A DNA stretch of 64,000 bases, from positions 23,765,534-23,829,533 of the forward strand of contig NC_053145.1 in the NCBI RefSeq assembly GCF_016808335.1. Direction: 5' to 3'. This document shows, one piece after another, positions 52,346-63,683 of this stretch; the stretch's first letter is position 1, and each line of letters begins with the position of its first letter. Position numbers and translations under genes: made by a program. This DNA is from Panicum virgatum (taxonomy: Eukaryota; Streptophyta; Magnoliopsida; Poales; Poaceae). The notes below the pieces were generated by a model. It saw nothing but the letters and a program-made list of their open reading frames with translations, was not told where the DNA came from and searched no databases.

Positions 52346-52799
52346 CTGGCCCGGCCAGACCAGGCACAGCCTCCGTCCGACACCAACGCTAGGTGGGAGG
52401 AGGTGTCGGCCGCCAGCTCCTGCCGCTGCCGCCAGCACGCGCACGGCGGCCGTCGCTAGCCCATCGCCCCAAGCTCGACCAGTGCCCCCTACCCCCCGCT
52501 CCAACCGCCTCCATCCCCGCTCCTGACATGCGGTCACCGTCGTTGGCTCCGCCGGCCAGCTCCGAGCGCACGCCGCAGTGGCGAGCCGACCGCCCGACTG
52601 ACGGCCACTTCTCACTGATCGTTGCTTGCTTTTCTTTAAATTTTGGTTCTCTCGCTTAGAACTGGAACCGAACCGAAATTCCTCGGTTCCACTTTTGGAA
52701 ATTGATTTCTATTTTTTTAGAATCGAATTTCTTAATGAACTGAGGAACCGACCCGTTCGGTCCTAACCAAATGCCTAGCTCTACCCATTAGGGAGTGAG
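52346..52799. other. GC-rich spacer and GAACCGA-rich repeat
   Basis: 52346-52640 is GC-rich with no recognised product. At 52655-52765 a GGAACCGAA-rich sequence resembles 46790-46890 on the other side of the Mutator element in the same orientation, so both may be parts of one older repeat that the Mutator element entered. Confidence 0.4.
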
Positions 52800-53435
52800 G
52801 CTGGCAACATGTCGGGTAAGTGCGGATAGAGTAAATACCCCAACAATCATAGACGTACCCATCAAGTCTAACGGGTAGATTTTTATACCCTTACTCATAC
52901 TCACCAGGTACGGATTGGGTTTCGGGTACTTATCAGTTCTATTAATGATATCATAAATAACATGTCATTTGGTCATATAGACTAACACATTTTGAATTTA
53001 TTGCCCATACAAGCAAATACAAAGCATTAGTAAAATAGAGAACTACAAGCTTCATTCTACAACATTTTTTTTATCTCGAGCATCTATTTTGCATTCAATT
53101 CTAGCTAAGTATTTCAACAAAAATGTAAAAATGATGCATACACTTCACTACAAACAATAAACAAAATCTAAACCTCACTTTCACATCTCTTAGTTCACAC
53201 AATATCATTATCAGTCTATATAACATATACAATCACAAGAAAATGAGATATAAAATTTGAGAATGATATGAGTTTACTAGATAATAATTATTGTATTTCA
53301 GGTTCTATCGAGTACCTGTGGGTAAGAATTTTTACTGTGTTCTACCCGTGAGTAAAAATTTCATATGCATACACTCACTTATCGGATCGAGTACTCGTGA
53401 ATACCCGCACTCGCGGGTAAAATTGCCATTCATAG
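52800..53435. mobile_element. Degenerate MITE-like repeat with GGGTA-rich ends
   Basis: The left end GGCTGGCAACATGTCGGGTA and the right end, whose reverse complement begins GAATGGCAATTTTACCCGCG, share GGCAA and the adjoining CGGGTAnnTGCGGRTA pattern. Both ends contain repeated CGGGTA/TACCCG units. The AT-rich centre has no ORF. No target duplication was confirmed. Confidence 0.4.
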
Positions 53436-54996
53436 GTTATTGTTGGTGCTCTCGTCGTCGAACTCGAAGGAACCTGAGCTCTAACTGACAACGATCAGCC
53501 GGTGGTGCAATTAGCGCAAGGCAAGCATAGGCGGCGCCGCGGCTTGCTGGGGTTCGGAGATGAAGGGGCGGGCATGACTGTGCTGGAGCGAGCATGAGAT
53601 AAGGATATGGATAGGTCCCACGTCCCATTGCTTTGGTGTGCCCGTTAGTCCCAGTCTCAGTGGTGTCAGACGAAATCTCTATCTCATTCTATGAAACTCC
53701 ATCTCATCTTTTCTCGTAATCACTTTACCATATCAGCAAATTTATTGATATGGTATAAAATTTAAGACTACTGACATTTTTATGGAACTCCCATTCAGAT
53801 TGATCTTATGGCTCGGATGCACTAGCGGTACTCTGGTACTGGGTAGTAAAGAGTCTAAGCTTTAGCTTAGATAATTTAAAGGCTGGGCTTGAAAAACCCA
53901 AGCTCTGTAAGCTAAAAATATATAAGCACCTGACCTGCGGCTGGAGCGCTAACTAGGACACTAAGACCGTCGGACAGGCCGCCACAAGTCAAGGCCACCC
54001 GTACGATGACTACACAAGCTCCACGCCTTGTTACGAAGTTGGAGGATGAGACTAAGGCTGTCCGCACCGGGTGCCTACCCCGTCCAGCACAGCGCCCTCC
54101 AGGACAGGGTAGCGTACCGAACTCCTGCAGCGGCAAACTCTAAAGCGAACGGTATCTTCCCGTATGGCTCCCGCTCCGCCAAATCTAGCGGCGTAGCAAA
54201 GCTACGCTACCGCCAGCGTGGGCCCGCCTCTCGCCCTCCAGCGCGCGCCGATCCCTGCCTCTGCATCGCCCTCCCGCTCCGTCTCCGCCCGCCGCTCCGT
54301 CGCGCTCGCCAAAGACGCTGCTGGATCCGCCGGACCTTCGCTGCCGTCCCGGGCTTCCTCTCCGTCATCGCCGCCTCTGGGCCCACTAGAAGCCCGAGCT
54401 CGTCAACCTCGTCGTCACTGCCCGTGCCATCACGAAGGAGCTCTCTCCGCGCCTCCGATGGGCCCACGTCTTCGAGCTCCTCGCCGGCGCCAGATCCACC
54501 CACCAGGGCATCGAGGGGCGGCCGCCCGCGCGCCGCCGTCGGGCCACCCAAGAACCGCCGAGCCGCCCGCACGCCGCCACCGGGGCAGGGGAAGGGGGAG
54601 GGAGAGAAGGAGGGGACGGGGCCGTCTGCCGCGCCCAGCCCGCCACCGCCGGGATCCACCGCGTCAAATCGAGAGGGAGGGGGGACGTCGACCGATCATG
54701 TCCGCTCGCCACAGCCGCCACCGACGGTGCTGGCCATGCGTCCGCGGTCCGCCCTGCCGAATGCCTCTCCGCGAGGAGCCGACGCCGCGCAGGCCATCCG
54801 CCGCGCCGCTCCTCGCACTGCCCGGCCGGCCTCCGCTCCGCCTCGCGAGTCACTCTGCCGCAACCGCCCGCGTGGGGAGGGATGGAGCGGTGGCCCGCGG
54901 CCCCGGCTCCTCCACCGCCGGCCGGTCCATGGCCCTGCGTGGCTCGAGAGGAGGGGAGCAGGGAGGTCGGCGGGTGCACTGGAGGCCGAGTGGGAG
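53436..54996. other. GC-rich region without a supported gene
   Basis: Long frames on both strands (up to about 325 codons at 54028-55005) overlap each other in strongly GC-rich DNA, so length alone is no evidence. One short segment looks protein-like in a third register, at about 54390-54520 on the plus strand (KPELVNLVVTARAITKELSP then RLRWAHVFELLAGARS). It could be a gene fragment but is framed by stops. A MITE-like sequence with ATGAAACTCCATCTC lies at about 53670-53790. Confidence 0.4.
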
Positions 54997-55630
54997 CAGG
55001 GTTAAAAAAACCATTCGGAACCGGACCGGTTACCGCGGTTACCGGTCTAACCGGCCCGGCCCGGTTCCGGATCCGGGTGGTTAGAAACCGGGCCAAATTC
55101 AAATTTTAAATTTGAATTCCAAAAAATGGAAAAATCTCAAAAAATTCTTAAAAATACTTCAAGTTGTGACGAATCTAATGGTGTCAAATTTTTTCAAATA
55201 TTCGTTCATTTAGTATACTTTGCGAGCATTTGAAGTTAAACAAAAAAATGTGCATACAAAAGTATACAAATACAATGTAAAAGTAGTACAAAAAAGGGTT
55301 TGAGGGTTCATTTAGGCTAAAACTTATTATACAAACATTTATTTAGTATACTTTGCGGGCATTTGAATTTAAACTAAAAAAGAAAAAAAATGAATTTGGT
55401 CAGTTGCCGTTCAAACAGACCGATTACCACTCAAACCGACCGGTAACCGGTCAAATCGGACCGGTAAACCGGTCTAACCAGCCGGTTAGCCGTTCGAAAC
55501 CAGTATAACTGCGGGTTTTGAATTCAAATTTGAGTTTAACCGGTTTTTACCGGTAACCGGTCAAACCGGACCGGTTAGCCGGAACCGGGCGCCGGCGGTT
55601 CGTACTCAACGGTCGGTAAAAAAATCCCTG
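54997..55630. mobile_element. hAT-type MITE (634 bp) with AGTGGGAG target duplication
   Basis: It begins CAGGGTTAAAAAAACC and ends with the inverse TAAAAAAATCCCTG, and is flanked by AGTGGGAG on both sides (54989-54996, 55631-55638); CAGGG ends and an 8-bp duplication are hAT hallmarks. Both subterminal regions are packed with ACCGGTT-type palindromes (about 55020-55075 and 55425-55600). The AT-rich centre has no ORF. Confidence 0.9.
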
Positions 55631-55638
55631 AGTGGGAG

Positions 55639-55941
55639 AGGAGAGAGGGGCAGAGAGGTGGGAGAGAGGGAGAGAGAGAATCACGAGAGTGGAGGAGGGT
55701 GGCGGATGAAGGAAGGGGGGAGAAAAAAGTAAATATTTCTGATAAAGGGCCCCATGTCCTGGTTGTTGGTATAGAGTAGAAATATAGAGTACGAATGGGT
55801 GCGGGAAAACTGGATGTAGAGGAGAGAATATTGATGACCAGCCAGAAATATTCTTTTTAGAGGATAGATTTATAGTATGACGAGTGCAGATAACATAAAG
55901 CAAAGTCTGGCACTGTGGCTGATCCCACGAACAGTGCCTGG
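55639..55941. other. Short intergenic segment, nothing recognised
   Basis: Purine-rich (GAGAGAGGGAG) to 55730, then unremarkable. The last ~65 bp resemble LTR sequence that continues beyond the CACTA at 63681, since CGT 55942-55944 is the CACTA target duplication. Confidence 0.35.
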
Positions 55942-57312
55942 CGTCACTACTGTAGAAAACGTTTCTAGGGCGGGTAGATTGGCATTTTCAGGGGCGGGTG
56001 CGCCACCCGTCCCTGTCTCACGCAGCTACAAATCAAGTTTTCCAGGGGCGCGTAAAAGGGCCGCCCTTGAAAATCAATTTCCAGGGGCGGGCCATGGCAC
56101 CAACCGCCCATGGAAACCCTTTTTAGGAGTGGCCCACCCCGTGATCTGCCCCTGATAATGATGTTTCCAGGGGCGGCTGATGCCATCAGCCGCCCCTGGA
56201 AATTCTTTTCCCGCCAAGCCAAAATTTGAAATTCCATTCAAATTTCTATTTCTCGCCAATTTATTTTAATATGTTTCCCTCTGTATTTAATTATTCTATT
56301 TTTTATTTCCTGCCAATTTGCACCTGTAAAGCAATTGCACGATTCGATTCAGGTTTTCAAAATTCTATTTCCGCTTTATTTGAATTTGTGTTTCCCGCCA
56401 ATTTTCACCTGAGCTAGTGCGCTATTGAGGATTTTTTTGATCGATGATGAATATATTTCTTAAACATTACTAATTACAAATTCAACATAAAATCGTATAA
56501 AAGTATCATTACATGCATCATTAGATTACATCCATCATAAAAGTGCGTAGAGTACATACATCATTTACATTGAGAAACGCTAGTAGAACCGGCCCGAAGA
56601 TCCTGATTTTCCCACTGACAGAGGCTTGCATATTTTGGGTCGGTTGATAATTCATGCTCAGGGTGAACAAATTCTCCACCTATATGGACCACTTAATGCA
56701 AAATGAAGTGACATAAATCGTCATCTATAAAAAGAAGTTGTTGCTCATGGAGTGGATCTTTGTGGAGTGGCCGTTGATCCTGAAAATAAGAAATCCATTC
56801 TAAAATTAAGCCAAGTGTTAGATGCAAACACTTAAAATATACAGTTATGCATCTATCCTAGCAAAGAGTATATGATTACCCGTTCGGGATCTTTTGTGTA
56901 CCTCCCAAACTCCCTCATGTGCTCGACACGTAGTATTCACAGTACACGGAACCTGAAAGTTGCTTGTGGCATGGATAGTGTGTGTGCATCACCATATTTT
57001 TTTCCCTATGGGGGGGGGGGGTTCCTCCTCCTTTGAGCACGTAGTGTCTGTAAGCCCTGTTTTTTAAGAAAAAGAAAAGAAATAAGTAGTTATTTATGTA
57101 TGCAAGATTCAGCATGAAGTCAAAATATATGATAACGATTTTGCTAACATGTTGAGGATGCCCTCGAATTCCTTATAACTCTTCGGATCGAAATTAGCGG
57201 AGTCTAATACAAGCATATGTCCACACTTTGACTTGATCATAAATACAATCCAATGATTTCTGCAAAAATATCATATATGATTTCATAAATAGTTGTTGTT
57301 GTTGTGGTTACT

Positions 57313-57520
57313 GAGCCGGTGTCGTGTGCGCTCGTGGTGGTGATGCTTGAGCTGTTGGGGCTGGTGAAGCTGGAGCTGCTGGTGGCGGTGAAGCTTGAGC
57401 TGCTAGTGGTGGTGAAGCTAGACCTGCTGGTGGTGGTGAAGATGGAGCCGGTGGCGGCGATGCTGGAGCCGGTCGCGGCGATGCTAGAGCTGCTGGTGGC
57501 GATGCTGGAGCTCATGGTGA
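57313..57520. repeat. Coding-type minisatellite, 24-bp then 21-bp units
   Basis: Four units of the form GTGAAGCTGGAGCTGCTGGTGGCG (24 bp, broken here by substitutions) are followed by three 21-bp units beginning ATGCTGGAGC. All are multiples of three, which fits an origin in the low-complexity tail of CACTA ORF1. Confidence 0.75.
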
Positions 57521-58030
57521 CGGGCCGCCGGTAGATAATCTGGAGCTGGTCGAGTCTGATGTGACGGCCCTTCTGGTGAAACAAGCAGTACGATATCTCG
57601 TTTGTGCCATAGAATGGTGATGCCAATGCACTCTCCAAGCGTGGTCGTGCCATCCAAGTAGGGATGTCTATCTCGTTGTCCTCGTAGCTTGTTTTCAGTA
57701 GCTTCTGCACTCACTCACAAGATCCACATGCGCCTTGGCAACTTCCCTCGTCTTTCCAGCTCTGCCTATTGGATAGAGCAGCATGCATGGAGTAGTATTT
57801 GTGATGCAATCTACCAGATATGGTTGTGCAGTGGTTGAGGCAACACTGCTCTGAGCATAGGCCGTATTCGCTTGTGCTAATACCGGAGGGGGCATCGTCA
57901 CCATCTGGCCGGATTGCTGCTGCCCTAATTGCAACGGTTTCATCCATATTTGCCCTGATTGCTGCTCTGCTAATTATGCAAACATTTCGTTAAACTTTGA
58001 TTCCGCTGCTTTCTCGGCCGCTTGTATCAT
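57484..58030 (-). pseudogene. CACTA ORF1 (Ptta/En-Spm transposase-like) C-terminal remains
   Basis: In minus-strand order the frames read KEMIQAAEKAAESKFNEMFA, a TAA, LAEQQSGQ-type Gln-rich repeats, then CITNTTPCMLLYPIGRAGKTREVAKAHVDLV and LGECIGITILWHKRDIVLL. These are hallmarks of the plant Ptta/En/Spm-type ORF (TPCxLxxPxGRxGKTxxVA and IxWHKxDIVL). Stops and frameshifts separate the blocks. Its upstream part is missing at about 58030, where the plus-strand gene begins. Confidence 0.7.
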
Positions 58031-58131
58031 CTCTTTCTTATGCTGTGTTTAAATGGCTTATTGAGATTCTAAAATACCTAGGTGGTTCACCTCTTCAGGT
58101 GGTAACCACAGAACGCCAACAATTCAAGAAA

Positions 58132-58767
58132 ATGACAATCTCTTTCGAGATACCATCAAGACAAGATGTAGGTACCATGATTCAAATAGTGGCCAGTGGG
58201 AAAGAATCACCAGTTCAGATGACTTATGAAAGAAGAGCCATAGAAGCCTGCCTTTTGGAACTTCAGAATTATGGTTATCCGATTCCAGATTTGTCATGGT
58301 TCAAAATCAAAGCACTTCAACAGAATCAACAAGATATTGTTAGTCTCTGCGAGACTCTTTCACGAGAAAATCTATATGACATAGTAAGTGAATTTTGTTA
58401 ATTTCAAGAATTATGATAGTTTCTTTGATTGCGCAAAGCAGTTAATGATATTTGTATTTCATCTCCATTTCAGGATATATTTGGTAACACCTTTACGGCA
58501 ATGAGCTTAGAAGAACTTTTATGTCAAGCTGTGGAGCAGTTGGGTTATTATTCGACTGAGTACGGACCAGTATATACAAGGGAAGGTCTCTATCAGAGTT
58601 CTTATAAATTTCGAACTACGCCAGATCCTACCGTGGAACCAATGCTCACCGTCTACGGCAAAACACTTCCTCGTAGAAGCGAAGCAAAGGACAGCGCACT
58701 TATCCGTGCATTGATTTTCATTGACGATGCCCTAGGGTATAAGATTGGTGATGCTAACTATGTTTAG
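58132..58767 (+). CDS. Two-exon gene of unknown function carried inside the CACTA (181 aa)
   Basis: Exon A 58132-58383 and exon B 58474-58767 join in phase 0 through a standard intron (GTAAGTG...CATTTCAG). The joined frame has no lesion and ends in TAG. The start MTISFEIPSRQDVGTMIQ is the first ATG after a possible acceptor (CTCTTCAG, 58098); the frame is open upstream to 57997. Each half has two strands then an A-rich helix: ISFEIPSRQD / MTYERRAIEACLLELQNYG, and YQSSYKFRTT / RRSEAKDSALIRALIFIDDA. This spacing is like a divergent double-stranded-RNA-binding motif, but I cannot name a family. It lies opposite to TNP2 and ORF1 and has lower GC than typical grass exons. It could be a captured host gene, an accessory CACTA gene or part of another element. 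Confidence 0.6.
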
Positions 58768-59148
58768 TACCTATTGCTTCGGAATAATATTCCTTAGATG
58801 ATGTAGTAGACATGCAATTGAACTTTTGCAACATGTATTCGCTATGAATTTTCATGCATTTATTCTGTCGCTAGGTAATGTAGGCTATGAATTTGTTAAG
58901 TCTACTATCTCTAAGTGTGAGTTTCTGAGATTGTACTATATATTGCACATGTGTCTGTGAACTTAAGTTTACAAATTGATATTTTCCTTGTTCTAGGTTG
59001 TATTAAATTTGAAAAAATAACGAAACTCTTTCAAAAAATAGGGGGAAATACATCAACAAATAGTTCACTAATAGGTCTGATATTCAGAATACAAGAGAAA
59101 AATACGATTACATGCAATCCGATTTGAAATAACTACAAATTTAACCGG

Positions 59149-62100
59149 TTACAATTCTCGATTCTCCATTCTTGCGTGCCCATGGCTTGCATCTTTTCTT
59201 AAGCTTGCTTCTATAATCTTCATCTTTTGGGGTCGGTCTGTGAAGAGGTTCGTTTCATTGTACTGATTATAATCTTCCACATCGTTGATACCATCAACCC
59301 ATATGATATCTTGTTTTCCTGGGACAACAACATGCTTTCCTTTCTTTGCGGGGTCAGCTACATACAGAACCCGTGCGACCTGTGAAGCAAGTACCCCTAG
59401 GTCATCTTTGTAACCAACATTATTGAGGTCAACAATCGTGAGTCCATAGCCATCCACCTCAACACCTCTAGGGTGTTTGACCCAACGACACCGAAAAACC
59501 GAAATTTGTATATTGTAACCATAGTGCACTTCCCATATATCATCTATGACGCCATAGTAAGTTATACTTTGGTCTGTTCTCTCGTCCAAGGCTTCAATGC
59601 GGACACCACTGTTCTGGGATACAGTCTTCTTGTCCTTTGCGGTAGTATAAAATAAATATCCATTAATATCGTACCCTTGCCACGATGTGACCTGGCTTGA
59701 TGGGCCTGCTGCTAATCTTTTAATCGTTTGTTCTTCCACGGTCTCCCCATCTGGTAGATCCAAGAACTTCAACCATGCAGTCAATCAATGCTTGTGCTCT
59801 TTCATGATCCAATCATCCGAGCGGCCATTAGATTCGGCACAAATTATGCTCAAGTGTTCATTGAGTAAAGGTGTCATTATTGCGAGATGCTGCAAGATGC
59901 TATAATGTGCTTGTTGCACTCCTTTAAAATCCTTGTCAATAAATGTTTTCGTCCCAACTGTCCCAACCCCTTCCAACCTCCCAAAAAAGTGTGGAACGGG
60001 CAAACCAATGGATACTTTATCATTTAGGTAACCAAGGCAACACTCGATTACTTCCTCAGTACTATATCTCTTGATCATGGAACCCTCAGGGTAAGCACGA
60101 TTTAGTACATACTAGTTTAGAATGGACATGAAACGCTTTGTACGTCCACTTTTTGTGAAGGTAAAGTAGGCCAAGTGCACGTATCTGGTCGACCATGTGA
60201 ATCATTAAGTGCTCTGTAATATCAAAAAAACCGGAAGGGAAACACATCTCGAGTTGTGCCATAGTCTCCCCAATAAATTCTTGGAGATCATTCAATTCAT
60301 CTTCGTTGATCACCTTTTGAGAAATTTTGTTGAAGAAATAACACAACCGAGTGATTACCATTTTCACGAATACTGGCTTGATCGATCTTATTGCAATAGG
60401 GAGGAACACCGTCACCAAAACATGACAATCGTGACAGTTATAGCCGCATAGTGATAGATCTTTCATCGAGACTAGTTTCTTTATGTTGGATGAAAAACGA
60501 CTTGGGACTCTGACCCCCAGTAAGCTCTTGCACATTGCCTTCTTCTCATCATGTGTCAAGTTGTAGGAAGCCGGGGGAAGTTCATATCTTCCATTTCCTT
60601 TATCTATAGGGTGAAGATCCTCCCTTATCTTCATGGCTACTAGATCTTGACGTGACTTTAAGGTATCCTTTGTCTTTGCTGATGTCTCCAGAAGGAGCCC
60701 AATCGTGTTACCAAACACATTCTTCTTCAGGTGCATACCATCGATTGCATGGCGGACTTCAAGATCACCCCAATATAGTAAGTACTTGTAGAAGATGGAC
60801 TATTTCTTGAATGATATGCCTTCGATTGGTGCCTTATCTCTATTTTTCTTCTTTCCATCTTTTGTCACCTTACCATAGCTAACCTGGATGGTTCTCACCA
60901 TTTTGAAAATATAGTGCCCGTCTCTTTTTACTGGAGCAGAATGTAATTCAGCCTTTCCATCAAAAAAGGTGTATAACTTCTTACTTCGGTATTGATGTCC
61001 TTCCACCAAGAAGCGTCTGTGGCCAAGGTAAACTAACTTTCTTGAACCTTCCAGGAAAGATGATACGGTCCCATCCACGCAGACCATGCATCCTGTCCTA
61101 CCTTTGACCTGTCCCGAAAGGACAAATAGAGCCTGGTAATCATGGATGGTGGTAAAGATAATAGCTCTTAAATTAAAGGTCTGTCGTGTGAAGCTGTCAA
61201 ACATATCGATACTCTCCTTCCATAGAGTTTCCATCTCTTGCATCAGAGGCTCAAGGAAAACATCAATATCGAAGACAGGATGCTTGGGTCCTTGTATAAT
61301 GATGGACAACAGAAGATATTTCCTATTCTGGCACAACCATGTAGGCAGGTTGTACATCGTCAAGATCACCGGCTAAGTGCTGTGAGTGCTAGTCCTGTCA
61401 CCAAACGGATTCATTCTGTCCGTACTCAATGCAAACATTCCTTGGGTCCTTTCCAAATTCCAGATAATACTGCTCATCGAATTTCTTCCACTGCCGAGCA
61501 TCAGCTGGATGTCGAAGCTTTCCATCGCCCTTCTTGCGCTTATCTGAATCCCACCAGCGCATCAGCTCAACATCCTTTGGGTTGGGGAAGAAACGTCTTA
61601 GGCGGTTGGCAACCGGGAGGTAACACATAACCATCGCCGGAATTCGCCTATGCTTCTCAGAGATGCCTAAAGTAGTATCTGGTGCCTCTGCAATACTGTT
61701 CGCTGCACCCTTTCTCTTCCTTTTGGTCCTGTCTCCTGGACCTTGATTATCGCCGCCACAATAACCAAATTGTTTTTATACCTATTTGCAGAACATACAG
61801 GGTATTTGTCCAAGTCTTTGAAAGCATTCCCACGATACAAAATACAATGATTCGAGCATGCATGAATTCTTTCCACACCCATTGTGAACAGGCTGACAAA
61901 CTTCTTTGCTCGATATGTGTTCGCAGGCATTTTATTTGGCTTCGGAAGCAACCAGGCCAACATACCCAGGAGATCATTCAAACCACTGTCTGACCAGCTG
62001 TGCTTAGCCTTTAGAGTCAACAGCTCAAGTACAAAACGAAGAATGGTCCAGTGTTTCGGACATCCTTTAGACCACTCATATATATTTTCCTCTGCTGATT

Positions 62101-62338
62101 TCTTCACCGTCTCGAAGTTTTCTAACCCCTTAGCACTACCAACCAACAGCTCTGCTTTAGTGTGACGCAACAACTGGCTCAGAAAATCACCATCATCAAG
62201 TTCATCGCTATCATTATCACTGCCAAGATCGATGGGACTCCCGTCGACACCATCAAAATGACCACCACCAACACCTTCATCCTCACAGCCAGCATCATCA
62301 AAGGCATCAAATAATATATTAAACTCGGGCTCTTGCAT
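59149..62338 (-). pseudogene. CACTA TNP2-type transposase, broken
   Basis: Read from 62338: LLRHTKAELLVGSAKGLENF, CPKHWTILRFVLELLTLKAK and the MGVERIHACSNHCILYRG zinc-type region. Next come the RHPADARQWKKFDEQY and Transposase_21 core (STDRMNPFGDR, LTMYNLPTWLCQNRKYLLLS, GQVKGRTGCMVCVDGT). Then come HAIDGMHLKKNVFGNTIGLL, the DUF4218-type block (YNLTHDEKKAMCKSLLGVRV, FFDITEHLMIHMVDQI), ECCLGYLNDKVSIGLPVPHF and the DUF4216-type C-terminus (YYGVIDDIWEVHYG, FRCRWVKHPRGVEVDGYG). Damage: frame breaks near 61735 and 61450, TAG for the expected Trp at about 61375, TAG at 60802-60800 after ISFKK, and frame breaks near 60140 and 59785. Domain order and length are those of grass TNP2, which cuts the CACTA ends. 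Non-functional here. Confidence 0.88.
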
Positions 62339-63683
62339 TATTTCATCGATTGAATTCTCTCTCTGTGGTTGTTCTTATTCACCATGTTTATTCCAGATCA
62401 TGTAGTTGTCTACAAAACCACTAATCAACACATGCGATCTAATTATAGTTGTGTTGCTGAATACTCTCAGATTTTTGCAGGTTCTGCACGGGCAATGTAT
62501 CATCTATGTCTTCTCAATTCTTGCATGGTTTACCGCAGCTTGAATGAATTTATCTACTTCTCCACGGAAATATGCATCCGTCCTTCGTGCTTTGTACATC
62601 CAAGTTCCATATCTAAACACCAACAATAGAAAAACAATACATGATTCAAACGAATTAAAACAAGCTCTTAAATAATTTGCGAAATATATGCCAAGTAAAT
62701 CTACACATAAGCGTAAATATTAGAAAAAATCAATTTACTATGTCATCCGATATAATAATAAAACTTTGAACAAGGGTTAATCCTAGGGTTAAAGTCTTGC
62801 GTTTTCTGAAAGTATTTTGTTATTCTTTCGGATTTCATATAATTTCAAACAAGAGAAATAATAATTCGTGTGAAAACATAGGATGAAAAAAAATATCTTG
62901 CATGTGTATAAATATATGAGGGAAATCATATCATTTTCTCTCTCCTCTATATTTTTGGAAATATGTTCACATCTAAATGAGGCTAAAATTTAAAGGTTGG
63001 GCCCAAATAATTACCTAATCATGTGCTCCAACTAAAATAGCGTAGATTTATCTAAAAAGTTAAAGCAATTCGTGGCTTAAATGTTAAATCCACCTAATTT
63101 AGATCTACATCTAGCTAGAGAAATGAGAGCACAATTTGACCCTTAAAATTAACCCAAATGCTTAGAAAAAACTTAGAATTAGGTGCTACTTACCTCCTAG
63201 AGCCTCCTACTTCAAAAAAATCGAGTTTAAAACCTTCCCCCCTATTTATGATGCATGGAAAAATCAGAAAGCACCTCCCCGAGAGAGCACTGTTCTGTCG
63301 GGAGGAGTAAGAAGTGATGCACCCAGATATTTATGGCGCTTTTCAGGGGTGGATGCCATTACCGGCCGTTCCTAGAAATAATTTTTTAGGGGCGGCTGAT
63401 GCCACCAGCCGCCCCTAAAAATGGGGCGCATTTCTAGGGGTGGCTGATGGCACCGGCCGTCCCTGGAAATCGGATCTTTCGGGGCGGATGAAGGCACCAC
63501 CCGCCCCTGAAAATGAACCCTGTTTTCAGGGGCGGGTGGTGCCGTCACCCGTCCCTGAAGATGTATTTCTAGGGCGGGCGAGATGCTACAGTATCCAGCT
63601 CTTGTTGTAGGAGCGGGGTACATTTGCACCCGCCTCTGGAAAAAAACGAGGCGTCCCTAAAAATCATTTCTGTAGTAGTGCGT

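Larger units (their letters stand above)
55945..63680 (-). mobile_element. 7.7-kb CACTA element, CGT target duplication
   Basis: It begins CACTACTGTAGAAAACG and ends AAATCATTTCTGTAGTAGTG, flanked by CGT (55942-55944, 63681-63683). Subterminal arrays of CCAGGGGCGGCTGATGC-type inverted units occupy about 55970-56210 and 63340-63660; one at 56167-56199 is an almost perfect 33-bp palindrome. The minus strand carries a broken TNP2 transposase (62338-59149) followed by remains of the second CACTA ORF (58030-57484), the usual gene order. Between them, on the opposite strand, lies a two-exon gene (58132-58767). Termini are intact but the coding part is dead, so it could only move with proteins supplied in trans. 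Confidence 0.93.

Noticed and set aside
54028..55102. Long frames on both strands (up to 325 codons)
   Set aside because: They overlap antisense in GC-rich DNA where stops are rare, are low-complexity, and run into the hAT MITE.
57237..57710. 157-codon Ser/Thr-repeat protein on the minus strand
   Set aside because: The Ser/Thr repeat is another register of the minisatellite; the conserved ORF1 motif (ILWHKRDIVLL) lies in a different frame.
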